A program made the translations under genes and the position numbers. A DNA stretch of 64,000 nt from Bacterioplanoides sp965219715 (GTDB lineage: Bacteria > Pseudomonadota > Gammaproteobacteria > Pseudomonadales > Oceanobacteraceae): contig NZ_OZ244785.1 of assembly GCF_965219715.1 (NCBI RefSeq), positions 2,790,001-2,854,000 on the forward strand, in the 5' to 3' direction. Shown in pieces: positions 35,773 to 44,234 of this stretch. The notes under the pieces are model-generated. The model did no database searches, was not told where the DNA came from, and was given only the letters and a program-made list of their open reading frames with translations. Within the stretch, counting starts at the first letter, position 1, and each line of letters opens with the position of its first letter.

Positions 35773-36675
35773 TTAATAACCTTTAACGGAATAATCGACT
35801 TCAAACTCGATACCTTCAACCCGACTAACGGCGGTATCAATTGAGCCATCCGGATGCAGGTCCAGCCAGCGATAGCCTGGCGCAACCTGATCAATCGAGA
35901 AGTCTTCGGTTTTTGGTTCAAACTGGATGCAGGTAGAAGGCGTCGACATCAAGCGTACGTCACCACGCATCTGGTCACTGTCCTGATGAACATGGCCCCA
36001 TAATACGGCACGGACATTTTTATGCTGATCAATCACTTTCCACAATTCATCAGCGTTTTTAACACCAATGGTGTCGATCCATTTGCAGCCCATATCAATC
36101 GGGTGATGGTGAAAACAAACCAGAGAATGCAGATCAGGACGCTCAGATAATGCTTGCTGTAACAGTTCCAGCTGATCTTGCTCCAGATAGCCATGTACCT
36201 TGGTGACCACCTGAGAATTCAGCATGATGATTTGCCAATGGGGAGTGCGAATGACACGATCAAGATGTTCATGACCTTTGGCGGCTTCAGCCATATTGTC
36301 CGGATAATCGTGATTACCCTCCAGCCAGAAAGACGGGCAGTCAAACGGACGCAGTTCGTTTTGCAAATGGTGATAAGCCTGGAGGGAACCATCCTGGGAT
36401 AAGTCGCCGGTAACCAGAAAGGCATCAATAGCGTCACGCTGATCACGCACAATATCAAGCACACACTGCAGGCTGTGCAGCGTTTTCATGCCTAATAAGT
36501 GGCCATCTTCCGGCCCGTTCAGGTGAGTATCAGTTATCTGAACCAGTCTCACCGGCCCATTTGTATTCAGCGCAAACAAATCGCACCCACTCCCTATTCT
36601 GGTAGTAACTTCCACTTTAAACCGAGCCGCCATCACACAACAGGGATCAAGTTCACAAAAACTTACTTCAGACAC
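35773..36675 (-). CDS. cpdA: 3',5'-cyclic-AMP phosphodiesterase
   Basis: 300 aa, a little longer than usual because of an N-terminal extension; an in-frame ATG at 36633 is an alternative start. All metallophosphoesterase motifs are present in order: QITDTHL, TGDLSQDG, EGNHDYP, CFHHHPIDMG and WGHVHQD. The enzyme breaks down cAMP and so tunes CRP control. It lies 26 bases before yqiA in the conserved order. Confidence 0.95.
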   Translation of the reverse strand: MSEVSFCELDPCCVMAARFKVEVTTRIGSGCDLFALNTNGPVRLVQITDTHLNGPEDGHLLGMKTLHSLQCVLDIVRDQRDAIDAFLVTGDLSQDGSLQAYHHLQNELRPFDCPSFWLEGNHDYPDNMAEAAKGHEHLDRVIRTPHWQIIMLNSQVVTKVHGYLEQDQLELLQQALSERPDLHSLVCFHHHPIDMGCKWIDTIGVKNADELWKVIDQHKNVRAVLWGHVHQDSDQMRGDVRLMSTPSTCIQFEPKTEDFSIDQVAPGYRWLDLHPDGSIDTAVSRVEGIEFEVDYSVKGY

Positions 36676-36729
36676 CTGAATTAACGGCTTTTTACACTGG
36701 GTATTTGCCTGAACCGGCCATATTTCCCG

Positions 36730-37191
36730 CTATGACAGATCCGGCATAAATTCAAACGGCGTATCTATATGACCATATTGTAAACAATGATCCAGCCAAT
36801 CCGCCAGAAAGCGATTCAGCTGTAACTTCTCGTCCGGCATCCGCATGGTGGGGTTGGGATACTGGTAACGCCCTTCAAACCGCTTTTCATTCTGATAGCT
36901 TAGCACCTCTGCCATATTTGCATCGTGGTAGAGGCGCACCTGCATTCTTGGAGGCTGGATCCACTCAGGGCTCAGGCCCTGCTGGATGATCTGCAACATC
37001 GTGGTGTAAGGATGAACTTCTTCAACACGCATAATAATGCGCGCCTGGTGATCATTGATATTGCTGATCACAAATACACGTTCGCTACCCGCTTCCATTT
37101 CAGGGAACAGTTTAAAAAAACGCAGGTAGTTTTTTTCCGCGAGGGTCGATAACTCCTGCAAATCGGGTACATAACGCTTTTTACGCAACAA
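36730..37191 (-). CDS. yqiB: DUF1249 family protein YqiB
   Basis: 153 aa, the typical length. It begins with the basic and Tyr-rich KKRYVPDLQELSTLAEKNYL and carries the family block MQVRLYHDANMAEVLSYQNE, ending KLQLNRFLADWLDHCLQYGH. Cytosolic, function unproven. It is found in the same cpdA-yqiB-nudF context across gammaproteobacteria. Confidence 0.93.
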   Translation of the reverse strand: MLRKKRYVPDLQELSTLAEKNYLRFFKLFPEMEAGSERVFVISNINDHQARIIMRVEEVHPYTTMLQIIQQGLSPEWIQPPRMQVRLYHDANMAEVLSYQNEKRFEGRYQYPNPTMRMPDEKLQLNRFLADWLDHCLQYGHIDTPFEFMPDLS

Positions 37192-37294
37192 CTTTTACTC
37201 CGGATTGTATTGCATACAGATTAACATCAGCAGCCTAACCAAAGGCCCCGATCAGTGCCAGACAAAGAATAAATTCAGCTAAATGCCAGCGTTT

Positions 37295-37936
37295 CTATAT
37301 CGCTTTGTCAGCTAGCACATCGGCTTTATGGATCTTCAGCCATTGCAACGCCATGATCGTGGCTGCGTTATTAATTTCGCCAGAAGCAACGGCCTGATAA
37401 GCGTCATCGAAACCGAGAGTGTGCAGACGGATGTCTTCATTTTCCTGCTCTAAACCGTGAATGCCGCAGACACCCTCGCTGTTGATTAAGCCGCAATACA
37501 GCTGAACCCGTTCACAGGTTCCGCCCGGAGACACCCAGTAATTACAGATTGGCAGCAATTTATAGAACTGACATCCGGCTTCTTCCTCCGTTTCCCGCAT
37601 AGCAACATCGTCATAAGACTCACCAGGCTCAACCATGCCAGCAACCAGCTCCAGCAGCCACGGGCTGCGCTGATCTGCCAGAGCACCAATCCGGAACTGT
37701 TCTGCCAGAACGACGCAATCTTTATTCGGGTCGTATAACAGTACGCACACAGCTTCGCCACGCTCAAATAATTCGCGGGTAAAGTTGCCGGTCCAGCGTC
37801 CGTCAAAGCGCTTATGACGCAATGTCAGAGTATCAATTGCAAAAAAACCATTAAATGACCGTTTCTTACTTACGATCTCGACCTGCTCCTGACTATACTC
37901 AGGCTCAGTCAGCACTGAAGTTTGCTTTGGGTTCAT
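37295..37936 (-). CDS. nudF: ADP-ribose diphosphatase (Nudix)
   Basis: 213 aa. The Nudix box G-x5-E-x7-R-E-x2-E-E-x-G is intact in GMVEPGESYDDVAMRETEEE. The N-terminal dimer strand region (GFFAIDTLTLRHKRFDGRW) matches ADP-ribose pyrophosphatases. It cuts ADP-ribose to AMP and ribose-5-phosphate. It is divergent from tolC as in enterobacteria. A GGAGG ribosome site lies just ahead of the ATG. Confidence 0.95.
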   Translation of the reverse strand: MNPKQTSVLTEPEYSQEQVEIVSKKRSFNGFFAIDTLTLRHKRFDGRWTGNFTRELFERGEAVCVLLYDPNKDCVVLAEQFRIGALADQRSPWLLELVAGMVEPGESYDDVAMRETEEEAGCQFYKLLPICNYWVSPGGTCERVQLYCGLINSEGVCGIHGLEQENEDIRLHTLGFDDAYQAVASGEINNAATIMALQWLKIHKADVLADKAI

Positions 37937-37963
37937 AACTTGACCTCCAAATATAACTAGAGA

Positions 37964-37989
37964 AGAATATTAAACTTAACTAATATTCT
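37964..37989. promoter_or_regulatory. inverted repeat in nudF-tolC gap
   Basis: AGAATATTA (37964-37972) and TAATATTCT (37981-37989) form a 9-bp perfect dyad with an 8-base spacer, close to the nudF start. It may be an operator or a leader hairpin of nudF. Confidence 0.4.
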
Positions 37990-37996
37990 ACGGAGC

Positions 37997-38064
37997 AATT
38001 GCACAGTCTGTTATTATAATTGGAACAATAAGTGCAATTTGTGCGACATTTAATCTGTTAGAAT
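37997..38064 (+). promoter_or_regulatory. tolC upstream region: dyad and extended -10
   Basis: AATTGCAC (37997-38004) recurs inverted as GTGCAATT (38032-38039), 27 bases apart. An extended -10 (TGT-TAGAAT, TAGAAT at 38059-38064) follows, about 40 bases before the tolC ATG. The right half-site would lie over the -35 region, so a regulator could act there. No good -35 at standard spacing is seen. Confidence 0.35.
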
Positions 38065-38106
38065 CGACGAAATTTTATTCACCAGGCTGCCAAAGGCCCG
38101 ATTAAT

Positions 38107-39438
38107 ATGAAGAAACTACTGACTCTGAGCGTTGCAATTCTGGCTTCCAGCCTGACCAACGCCGCCGACCTTAGCACCATTTATCAACAAGCGGCCAGCA
38201 ACGATGCTGAGATTGCTGCAGCTCGCGCAACTCGCGAAGCCAGTGGTTATGGCGTTGGCGCAGCGCGTGGTGGCTTATTACCAAACGCCAGCCTGAGCTA
38301 CAGCATCACTGAGATTGATAGCGAAACATCCGGTGTTTTTGCAACTGGTACGCCTAAAACAGACGTTGATTCTGATTACACTCAAAACCAGCTTCAGATT
38401 CAGGCCAGCCAGGCATTATTTAATCTGAACGCCTGGTACACCTACAAATCAGCAGTGGCTGGTGACGAAGCTGCGGCTTTGCAACTGCAACTGGCCGAAC
38501 AACAGCTGTTAACCCGAACGGCCAAAGCCTACTTCGATGTTCTGCGTGCCCAGGACAACCTGTCAGCAGCACAAGCCGAAGAAAAAGCCGTTAAACGTTC
38601 GCTGGAACAAACCAAGCAACGCTTCGATGTTGGCCTGATTGCAATTACCGACGTACATGAAGCACAAGCAGGTTACGACCTTTCCTACGTAAACCTGTTA
38701 GGCCAGGAAGCTAACCTGGATATCAGTTACGAAGCGCTGGAGCAATTAACCGGTCAACGTTTCGACAAAGTATCTCCATTACGTGCCGAAGTAGCGATGG
38801 AAATGCCTGCTCCTGCAGATGTTGAAAGCTGGGTGGAATCCGGACTGGCTAAGTACGCAGGTCTGCAATTGGCAGAAGCGAATAAAGACTCCGTTCGCCT
38901 GCAACGTAATGCTACCCGCTCTAACCATTTACCGACCGTTAGCCTGACAGCATCATACACAGACGGCGACCAAGCTCCTCGCGTAGACAATAAGACTCTG
39001 GATAACACAACAACGGCGATTGGTATTCAATTATCCATGCCTCTGCTGGCTGGCGGTGCTAACTATAGCCGCACCAAACAAGCAGCACAGAATTACGCAG
39101 CTGCGGAATACAACCTGGAAGGCGAGCGTCGCAGCACGAAACAAAATATTCGTAGTCTGTTCCGCAAAGTTAAAACCGATGTGTTAAATATTAAAGCCCG
39201 TAAACAAGCGATTGTTTCTGCAGAAAGTGCATTGGAAGCGACTCAAACCGGTTACAAAGTTGGCACACGTAACATCGTAGAAGTGTTAAATGCCCAACGT
39301 AATCTTTTTCAGGCACAACGCGATTACGCTAATGCCCGTTACGATTACATCGCTAACTTATTAAACCTGAAGTTCTATGCCGGTACTCTGAACGAGAACG
39401 ACATTACAGTACTGAATGGCTGGTTAGCTAAGGGTTAA
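38107..39438 (+). CDS. tolC: TolC-family outer-membrane efflux/secretion channel
   Basis: 443 aa with a signal peptide (~1-20, ending TNAA). It has the two-fold TolC repeat: QQAASNDAEIAAARATREAS and YDLSYVNLLGQEANLDISYE in the first half, KQAIVSAESALEATQTGYKV and VEVLNAQRNLFQAQRDYANA in the second. The trimeric barrel and alpha tunnel serve multidrug pumps and type I secretion. The nudF-adjacent position matches E. coli tolC. It is monocistronic, closed by a strong terminator. Confidence 0.96.
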   Translation: MKKLLTLSVAILASSLTNAADLSTIYQQAASNDAEIAAARATREASGYGVGAARGGLLPNASLSYSITEIDSETSGVFATGTPKTDVDSDYTQNQLQIQASQALFNLNAWYTYKSAVAGDEAAALQLQLAEQQLLTRTAKAYFDVLRAQDNLSAAQAEEKAVKRSLEQTKQRFDVGLIAITDVHEAQAGYDLSYVNLLGQEANLDISYEALEQLTGQRFDKVSPLRAEVAMEMPAPADVESWVESGLAKYAGLQLAEANKDSVRLQRNATRSNHLPTVSLTASYTDGDQAPRVDNKTLDNTTTAIGIQLSMPLLAGGANYSRTKQAAQNYAAAEYNLEGERRSTKQNIRSLFRKVKTDVLNIKARKQAIVSAESALEATQTGYKVGTRNIVEVLNAQRNLFQAQRDYANARYDYIANLLNLKFYAGTLNENDITVLNGWLAKG

Positions 39439-39454
39439 TACAACTCTGAGCAAC

Positions 39455-39493
39455 GAAAAAACCGGAGCGGATTAAATCCTCTCCGGTTTTTTT
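39455..39493. terminator. bidirectional terminator of tolC and the cohesin operon
   Basis: AACCGGAG (39460-39467) pairs with CTCCGGTT (39481-39488), with A-run on the left and T-run on the right, so it can end transcription on both strands. Confidence 0.88.
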
Positions 39494-39508
39494 AGGCATG
39501 AAATATTA

Positions 39509-40168
39509 TTAAGCGTTCGCCTGCGGACGACGTAACAATAAAACTGCGAGCAGGATGATAATAATCGCCAGCAGTGCAATAACCGCATAAATCAGCATAT
39601 CATCTTTCGATTGGATGGCTGGCTGAACCACTTGTGCAGTGCCGGGAACATAAGCTCCTATTGGCTGCTGCTCACTGCTGACTTCAGAAAGTGCCTTCTC
39701 AACCGCAATCATTTTAGGATAAGCGACCTCCGTTAAACGTCCCTCTTTATCCCCCAGCTGCAAACGTGTTACTTCGACTTTTCCCTCTCCTTTACCAGAA
39801 TGTTTAAAGCCAACTACCGCAACAGCGCCATTACCACTAACAGGCTCCGCCGGGTGCAGAATGCTGGCAGCAATTCGCACGGAACCGGTTCTTGGGTCGG
39901 CATAATTTGAGACTTCATAAGCCTGCTCACCAAACAGCGCGCCACGCGCAACCTGAATGCCAGACTGCTTATCATCGACATCGACTACCTGAATCGTCTG
40001 ATGATCGTACTTCAATTCAAGGTCAGCTCCGTAAATCTGCTCAACGCCATTCACGATGAAATACAACCAACGCACACCATTTTTATCTTCTGTTTGTACC
40101 TCCAACTGAGGGCCAGCAAAGGCAAAATGACAAAATAAACTCAGATAAATTATATGCAGAAATTTCAT
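39509..40168 (-). CDS. membrane-anchored cohesin-domain protein
   Basis: 219 aa from the ATG at 40168, with CGGAG upstream and a clean signal peptide (MKFLHIIYLSLFCHFAFA); an earlier in-frame start lies inside the upstream gene. Residues ~20-155 read as a cohesin: GADLELKYDHQTIQVVDVDD, SVRIAASILHPAEPVSGNGA and VAVVGFKHSGKGEGKVEVTR. A linker leads to a C-terminal membrane helix (~188-210, AVIALLAIIIILLAVLLL) ending in Arg-Arg. It should show a cohesin outside the inner membrane, facing the periplasm. The upstream gene carries a dockerin, the natural partner of cohesins. Confidence 0.85.
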   Translation of the reverse strand: MKFLHIIYLSLFCHFAFAGPQLEVQTEDKNGVRWLYFIVNGVEQIYGADLELKYDHQTIQVVDVDDKQSGIQVARGALFGEQAYEVSNYADPRTGSVRIAASILHPAEPVSGNGAVAVVGFKHSGKGEGKVEVTRLQLGDKEGRLTEVAYPKMIAVEKALSEVSSEQQPIGAYVPGTAQVVQPAIQSKDDMLIYAVIALLAIIIILLAVLLLRRPQANA

Positions 40169-40230
40169 TACTACTCCGTGTTGAAACCGTGCATCGGACT
40201 TTCGCCCGATGCAGTTAACTAAAAAAACAA

Positions 40231-42066
40231 TCAAGGGTTACACTGTCGCGAGCCAAAGTGACTACCCAGAATCGCCAGATCCTGAATATTAACCTTGTTG
40301 TCTGAATTTAAATCAGCCAGAGTGGTGTAACGCTCATCACCTTTAGCTGAGCCATAACGACCAGCGAGGTAGGTGAAGTCATCAATATTAATTTCACCGT
40401 CGTTATTCACGTCACCAGCGATTAATTCAATATTACCTAGATCAATCTGGCTACCGGTTGTCTGCGTATTAATACAAGACTGGGTGTAGTGCTCAGATTT
40501 TACGTTGATGGTGAAGTCACCATCACGTAGCTCATCGAACTCAAAGCGACCGTTTTCATCAACATTCAGACGAATGGTTGCTGGGATCAGATTTACGTTA
40601 AGCTGATTACCATTTTTATCCGATAAGGTTGCAGCACAATTAATGGTGACATCCGCTGTTGTAACTTCAGCCAAAGTATCTAGTACCAGTAGCTGCTGTT
40701 CGCCGGATACTGAGTCAACATCCCCTTTTAAAGAAACAACGCCTTTAGCATCTTTACTTGTCCATTGTAGTGGTAGTGTTAATCGCTCGGAGCCACCCCA
40801 GTTGCCGTATTCTGCGGAGGTAATATCCATTGGGCCAGCCACTGTGCAGCTGACGTCTGCGGCGAAGAGTTCGCCGTTGGTGACAATATCGATTGAGCTT
40901 ATGGGGTTAGTGTAAGGGTCAATTAATAGTGATTTTGAAGCAACAGTTACAGATGCATTTACCTTTGAGATTCCGTTAAAATTAATTAAACCTGCATTGA
41001 ACCCAATCTGTCCATCATTATAATGAAATACATAAGGAAGCCTAAAAGGAGCATTGTTAGAAGATTTATTAAAGGGAATATTATTAATTAATATATTTGC
41101 AACATATCCAACATACTCCTCCTTGGAGGTATTAGGATTAAGCCCATATTCTTCATGATTGCTTCCAAGATTTGGAAATTCTTCAAAGAGCTCACCAAAC
41201 TCTTCAGAATTAACATTGCGAGAAATTTCAATAAGACCAAGATAGTCACTACCTTCCATTAGATTTAGTATTTCTTCAGATATAGAAGATGTTAATTTAC
41301 TTTCATGATTATACACTAGGGAAACTAAAGAATTGGGTATTAGAAAATTAGTATCGCCAGTTTTTAAATTTTTAAAATATAACGTACGCAGGCTACCATC
41401 CACTATCATTGTTTCCGCGACTGCTGAAACTCCTGTTGCTATAAGAGTTTTGCTTCCTTCAACACAAGATATGAACTTAGTTCTAGTATCTTTATATTGT
41501 TGAAGATCATCATTAACATCTGGAAGAATGTAGGTTTCTACGAAGTTCTTATAATCCTCGATACCGCTTCCAATCGGAAGCCGATCTTCAAACTCACCTA
41601 AACGAATAAGCGAGTCAAGATTATTTGGAAGTAAAGGGTAAGAATAATAGAAATCATATAGCGGATTATCTTTTGAGATCATTAGCTCTATATAATCCCG
41701 ATAACTGAAATCAGCAGAATTCTGAATATTATTCTCACAAGTATATAATCCATCCTCTGAAAAGTAGTTTATGTACTTATCTTCCACGTTAACAATACCA
41801 TTTGCGATATCATTATCTAAAACCTCAACAGGGTGTACACCACTACCTATCCATCGAACCATATTACTGCTGTTCTCAGATCCACTAATGACAAAAAATT
41901 GGTTCTCGCTATCAGAGAGGTATATCTTTGAATTGCTATAGGAAAAATTTCGGCCGAGATTATAGATTTCGTATATTCTTTTTTCTGGATTAAAAATCTT
42001 TATTTCACTAAATTGTTCACCAGAATTCGTAGTTGCTTTAACTATCTGAGTTCCCCTAGAGTTCAT
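40231..42066 (-). CDS. C-terminal part of a frameshifted dockerin protein
   Basis: 611 aa from the first ATG. The open frame lacks a signal peptide and continues upstream to bases 42143-42148, where one extra A would fuse it to the N-terminal fragment. The C-terminus is a dockerin type I: DVNNDGEINIDDFTYLAGRY and DLNSDNKVNIQDLAILGSHF are two Ca-binding loops of the D-x-N-x-D pattern. A beta-sandwich-like region (~440-530) precedes it. The N-terminal ~380 residues are unfamiliar and encoded in A+T-rich DNA. The cohesin gene lies 62 bases downstream. Confidence 0.8.
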   Translation of the reverse strand: MNSRGTQIVKATTNSGEQFSEIKIFNPEKRIYEIYNLGRNFSYSNSKIYLSDSENQFFVISGSENSSNMVRWIGSGVHPVEVLDNDIANGIVNVEDKYINYFSEDGLYTCENNIQNSADFSYRDYIELMISKDNPLYDFYYSYPLLPNNLDSLIRLGEFEDRLPIGSGIEDYKNFVETYILPDVNDDLQQYKDTRTKFISCVEGSKTLIATGVSAVAETMIVDGSLRTLYFKNLKTGDTNFLIPNSLVSLVYNHESKLTSSISEEILNLMEGSDYLGLIEISRNVNSEEFGELFEEFPNLGSNHEEYGLNPNTSKEEYVGYVANILINNIPFNKSSNNAPFRLPYVFHYNDGQIGFNAGLINFNGISKVNASVTVASKSLLIDPYTNPISSIDIVTNGELFAADVSCTVAGPMDITSAEYGNWGGSERLTLPLQWTSKDAKGVVSLKGDVDSVSGEQQLLVLDTLAEVTTADVTINCAATLSDKNGNQLNVNLIPATIRLNVDENGRFEFDELRDGDFTINVKSEHYTQSCINTQTTGSQIDLGNIELIAGDVNNDGEINIDDFTYLAGRYGSAKGDERYTTLADLNSDNKVNIQDLAILGSHFGSRQCNP

Positions 42067-42137
42067 GGTTTCCCTAGCGTATTCAAATATAAAACTAGAG
42101 TTATCTGACGAGTGAAAGTTAGTTGAAATACAAGTAT

Positions 42138-42719
42138 CTAAATTTTTTGAAATGTATCAGATAAATTCCAACCAGAAATATCACATGAGTATATATTAGA
42201 AGAACTTCCTTTTGGCCCATCGGCAAACGCAACCCAATCCCCTCCAACACTTACTGCACGATATCCTTGTGTTTCTGAAGAATCGTATAAATAGTCATTA
42301 CCCACTACATATGACTCAATCATCTTTATGAGTGGCTGTACAACCTCCTGAAATTCACCTTCATTCATACTTGGAACAACACCTAAATGCTGAAACCGTT
42401 CAGCATTAGCTGGTAGTGCAGGGTAGTTAGCAAGTAGACCACTTTGATATCCATTGGGCCAAGGTAGAGCACGTAAAACAGTATCAGAATTTTCAATTAT
42501 TTCTTCTTGAGTTACTTTCTTCCTAGTGTCAATAAGCCTAGAACTCAGGCCACCATGCGACTGAATACTCAATAGTGTAATACCATTTTTCGTAGTGCCA
42601 ATATATGCACCTGGTGACTGTCCAGCGGGGTTTGCAAGATATGCAATATCTAAATATTCAGATGCATCAGCATTCATCGCTCCCAACGAAAGCACTCCTG
42701 CCAAAACCATTTTTTTCAT
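42138..42719 (-). CDS. N-terminal part of the frameshifted dockerin protein
   Basis: 193 aa from the ATG at 42719, which has AAGGA six bases upstream; an ATG at 42734 is part of that site. It has a signal peptide (MKKMVLAGVLSLGAMNADA) and an unfamiliar domain with WPNGYQSGLLANYP and VSVGGDWVAFADGPKG. The frame ends at a TAG just after an A6 run (42143-42148, T6 on +). With one A added, translation runs through CDISGWNLSDTFQKNLDTC into the downstream frame, giving an 829-aa secreted dockerin protein. It is a pseudogene, a sequencing indel or a slippage site. Confidence 0.72.
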   Translation of the reverse strand: MKKMVLAGVLSLGAMNADASEYLDIAYLANPAGQSPGAYIGTTKNGITLLSIQSHGGLSSRLIDTRKKVTQEEIIENSDTVLRALPWPNGYQSGLLANYPALPANAERFQHLGVVPSMNEGEFQEVVQPLIKMIESYVVGNDYLYDSSETQGYRAVSVGGDWVAFADGPKGSSSNIYSCDISGWNLSDTFQKI

Positions 42720-42819
42720 TATTATTCCTTCCATAGGTGAAAATGGCTAATGACTATACTGACAGGGTCATTAGTTTCACATCGGAAGGTTTTTGTACGT
42801 AAGTGCAAAATATAATCTA

Positions 42820-43635
42820 TTATTCTTTCCCTGGCGCCGCGCTGCTTCCCGCTAAGATTCCACCATCCAGATTTAACTCAATACCCGTTACATATTTTGC
42901 TTCATCGGACGCCAGATAAAGTGCTGCGTAGGCAACATCCATTGGTTCGCCCATGTGGCCAATCGGAATATCAGCCGCAATGTGTTTTATGGCTTCTTTT
43001 CTTGCTTTACCTTCTCCCAGCATGGCGTCCCATAACGGTGTGATGATTGCGCCAGGGTGAATAGAATTACATCGCACCGGATATTTTTGCTGGGCACAAT
43101 ACAGCGCAACGGATTTCGAGTGATTGCGAATAGCGGCTTTACTGGCGGCATAAGGAGCTGCTGCGGGGATCCCGACCAAACCGGAGCGGGAAGACATATT
43201 CACAATACTGGCGGCTTTGGATTTTTTTAGTAATCGCAGTCCATATTTGCAGCCTAAAGCAACACTGTCGGAATTAACCTGATTCACTTTATGCCAGGCA
43301 GCCATGTCCATATTTTCCGGGTCATGCGGCCCGGGCATTTCATTAAAGCCAATAATCCCGGCGTTATTAATTAAGATATCCAGATGCCCGTAATCCTGCT
43401 CCAGCTGAGTCACCAGTTGTAGCCATTGTGACTCCTCGGCAACGTCCAGATGACGATATTCGGCATTCCCCCCAAGCTCTTTTATCTCGTCAGCAACCTG
43501 CTGTCCGGTTGCATCATCGATATCGGTAACAATGACCTGAGCGCCCTGTACCGCAAACAACTGCGCACACGCTTCACCAATGCCTTTTGCAGCACCAGTA
43601 ATTAAAGCTATTTTGTTCTCGAGTCTTAAAGTCAT
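42820..43635 (-). CDS. short-chain dehydrogenase/reductase
   Basis: 271 aa classical SDR. The cofactor loop is TGAAKGIGEA with an acidic residue after strand 2 (VTDIDD), which favours NAD(H). The NNAG motif is present, the catalytic Ser lies in VNMSSRSG, and YAASK holds Tyr and Lys. The C-terminal YVTGIELNLDGGILAG is standard. The substrate is unknown, perhaps a sterol, alcohol or acyl chain. It is separated from the dockerin gene by about 100 bases and probably unrelated to it. Confidence 0.92.
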   Translation of the reverse strand: MTLRLENKIALITGAAKGIGEACAQLFAVQGAQVIVTDIDDATGQQVADEIKELGGNAEYRHLDVAEESQWLQLVTQLEQDYGHLDILINNAGIIGFNEMPGPHDPENMDMAAWHKVNQVNSDSVALGCKYGLRLLKKSKAASIVNMSSRSGLVGIPAAAPYAASKAAIRNHSKSVALYCAQQKYPVRCNSIHPGAIITPLWDAMLGEGKARKEAIKHIAADIPIGHMGEPMDVAYAALYLASDEAKYVTGIELNLDGGILAGSSAAPGKE

Positions 43636-43755
43636 ACAACGTCCCTCTTGTTATTCACTTCAGGCTAACAAATCGGGACTAAAAGAAATTGAGAAACATC
43701 ACGAAGGATGCTTCTCGAAGGGGTTAACCGTGGGAGCCAACCAAAGGAAGTAAGG

Positions 43756-44013
43756 TCAGACAGCTTCTTGTTTAATAAAACGTTGCATATGGAAGATGCC
43801 AAAAATAAAAATCTGTAATGCATCTGACGCTGGGTTAGCGCTGCGATCTTTGAGCGCAACCCAGAAATAGATCACTTCCAACACATGAATACCGGCTACC
43901 GCTAAGGCAATGGTCGGCAATAACCCCAGCCAATCCTGCCAGCCCTGAACCCAGGCAACGGCTGCTAACAGCCAGAACACCAGAGTGACAATTTTATTCA
44001 TCGTTACCATCAT
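43756..44013 (-). CDS. small membrane protein, DUF1145-like
   Basis: 85 aa from the ATG at 44013 (MMVTMNKIVTLVFWLLAAVA), with AAGG seven bases upstream; in-frame starts further upstream lengthen the cytosolic start only. Three hydrophobic stretches (~6-20, ~28-50, ~68-80) predict an inner-membrane protein. The ending QIFIFGIFHMQRF resembles the DUF1145/YhhL family. Function unknown. Divergent from ubiE. Confidence 0.7.
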   Translation of the reverse strand: MMVTMNKIVTLVFWLLAAVAWVQGWQDWLGLLPTIALAVAGIHVLEVIYFWVALKDRSANPASDALQIFIFGIFHMQRFIKQEAV

Positions 44014-44139
44014 AGGAATACCTTGTGTTATCGCTTTTGTAATAGTGTTGAGCACCTTGCCTGAAGCAGCCACGCCTGCCTAGGTGCAATGGCGTCAACC
44101 TTGGCCTCAGCGTCATCAGCCAGGGCGCTGACTCAGCAC

Positions 44140-44168
44140 AAGACATTCGCCAGCCAGCTGGGTAAAAT
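44140..44168 (+). promoter_or_regulatory. probable sigma-70 promoter of ubiE-ubiJ-ubiB
   Basis: AAGACA (-35, four of six consensus bases) and TAAAAT (-10, five of six) are spaced by 17 bases and lie 66 bases before the ubiE ATG. This is a sequence match only. Confidence 0.4.
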
Positions 44169-44234
44169 GCCTGCAATTTCCATTTTGCTCGTCCTGTGAT
44201 CACAACAGGTCAGCGACCAGCAGAGAAGGTCAGC

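Noticed and set aside
42138..42150. Programmed -1 ribosomal frameshift in the dockerin gene
   Set aside because: The A6 run does not form a proper X-XXY-YYZ heptamer in the zero frame and no strong downstream hairpin was seen. A one-base indel or transcript slippage is simpler.
44195..44204. CRP site upstream of ubiE
   Set aside because: TGTGATCACA contains both half-sites but without the six-base spacer that CRP needs.
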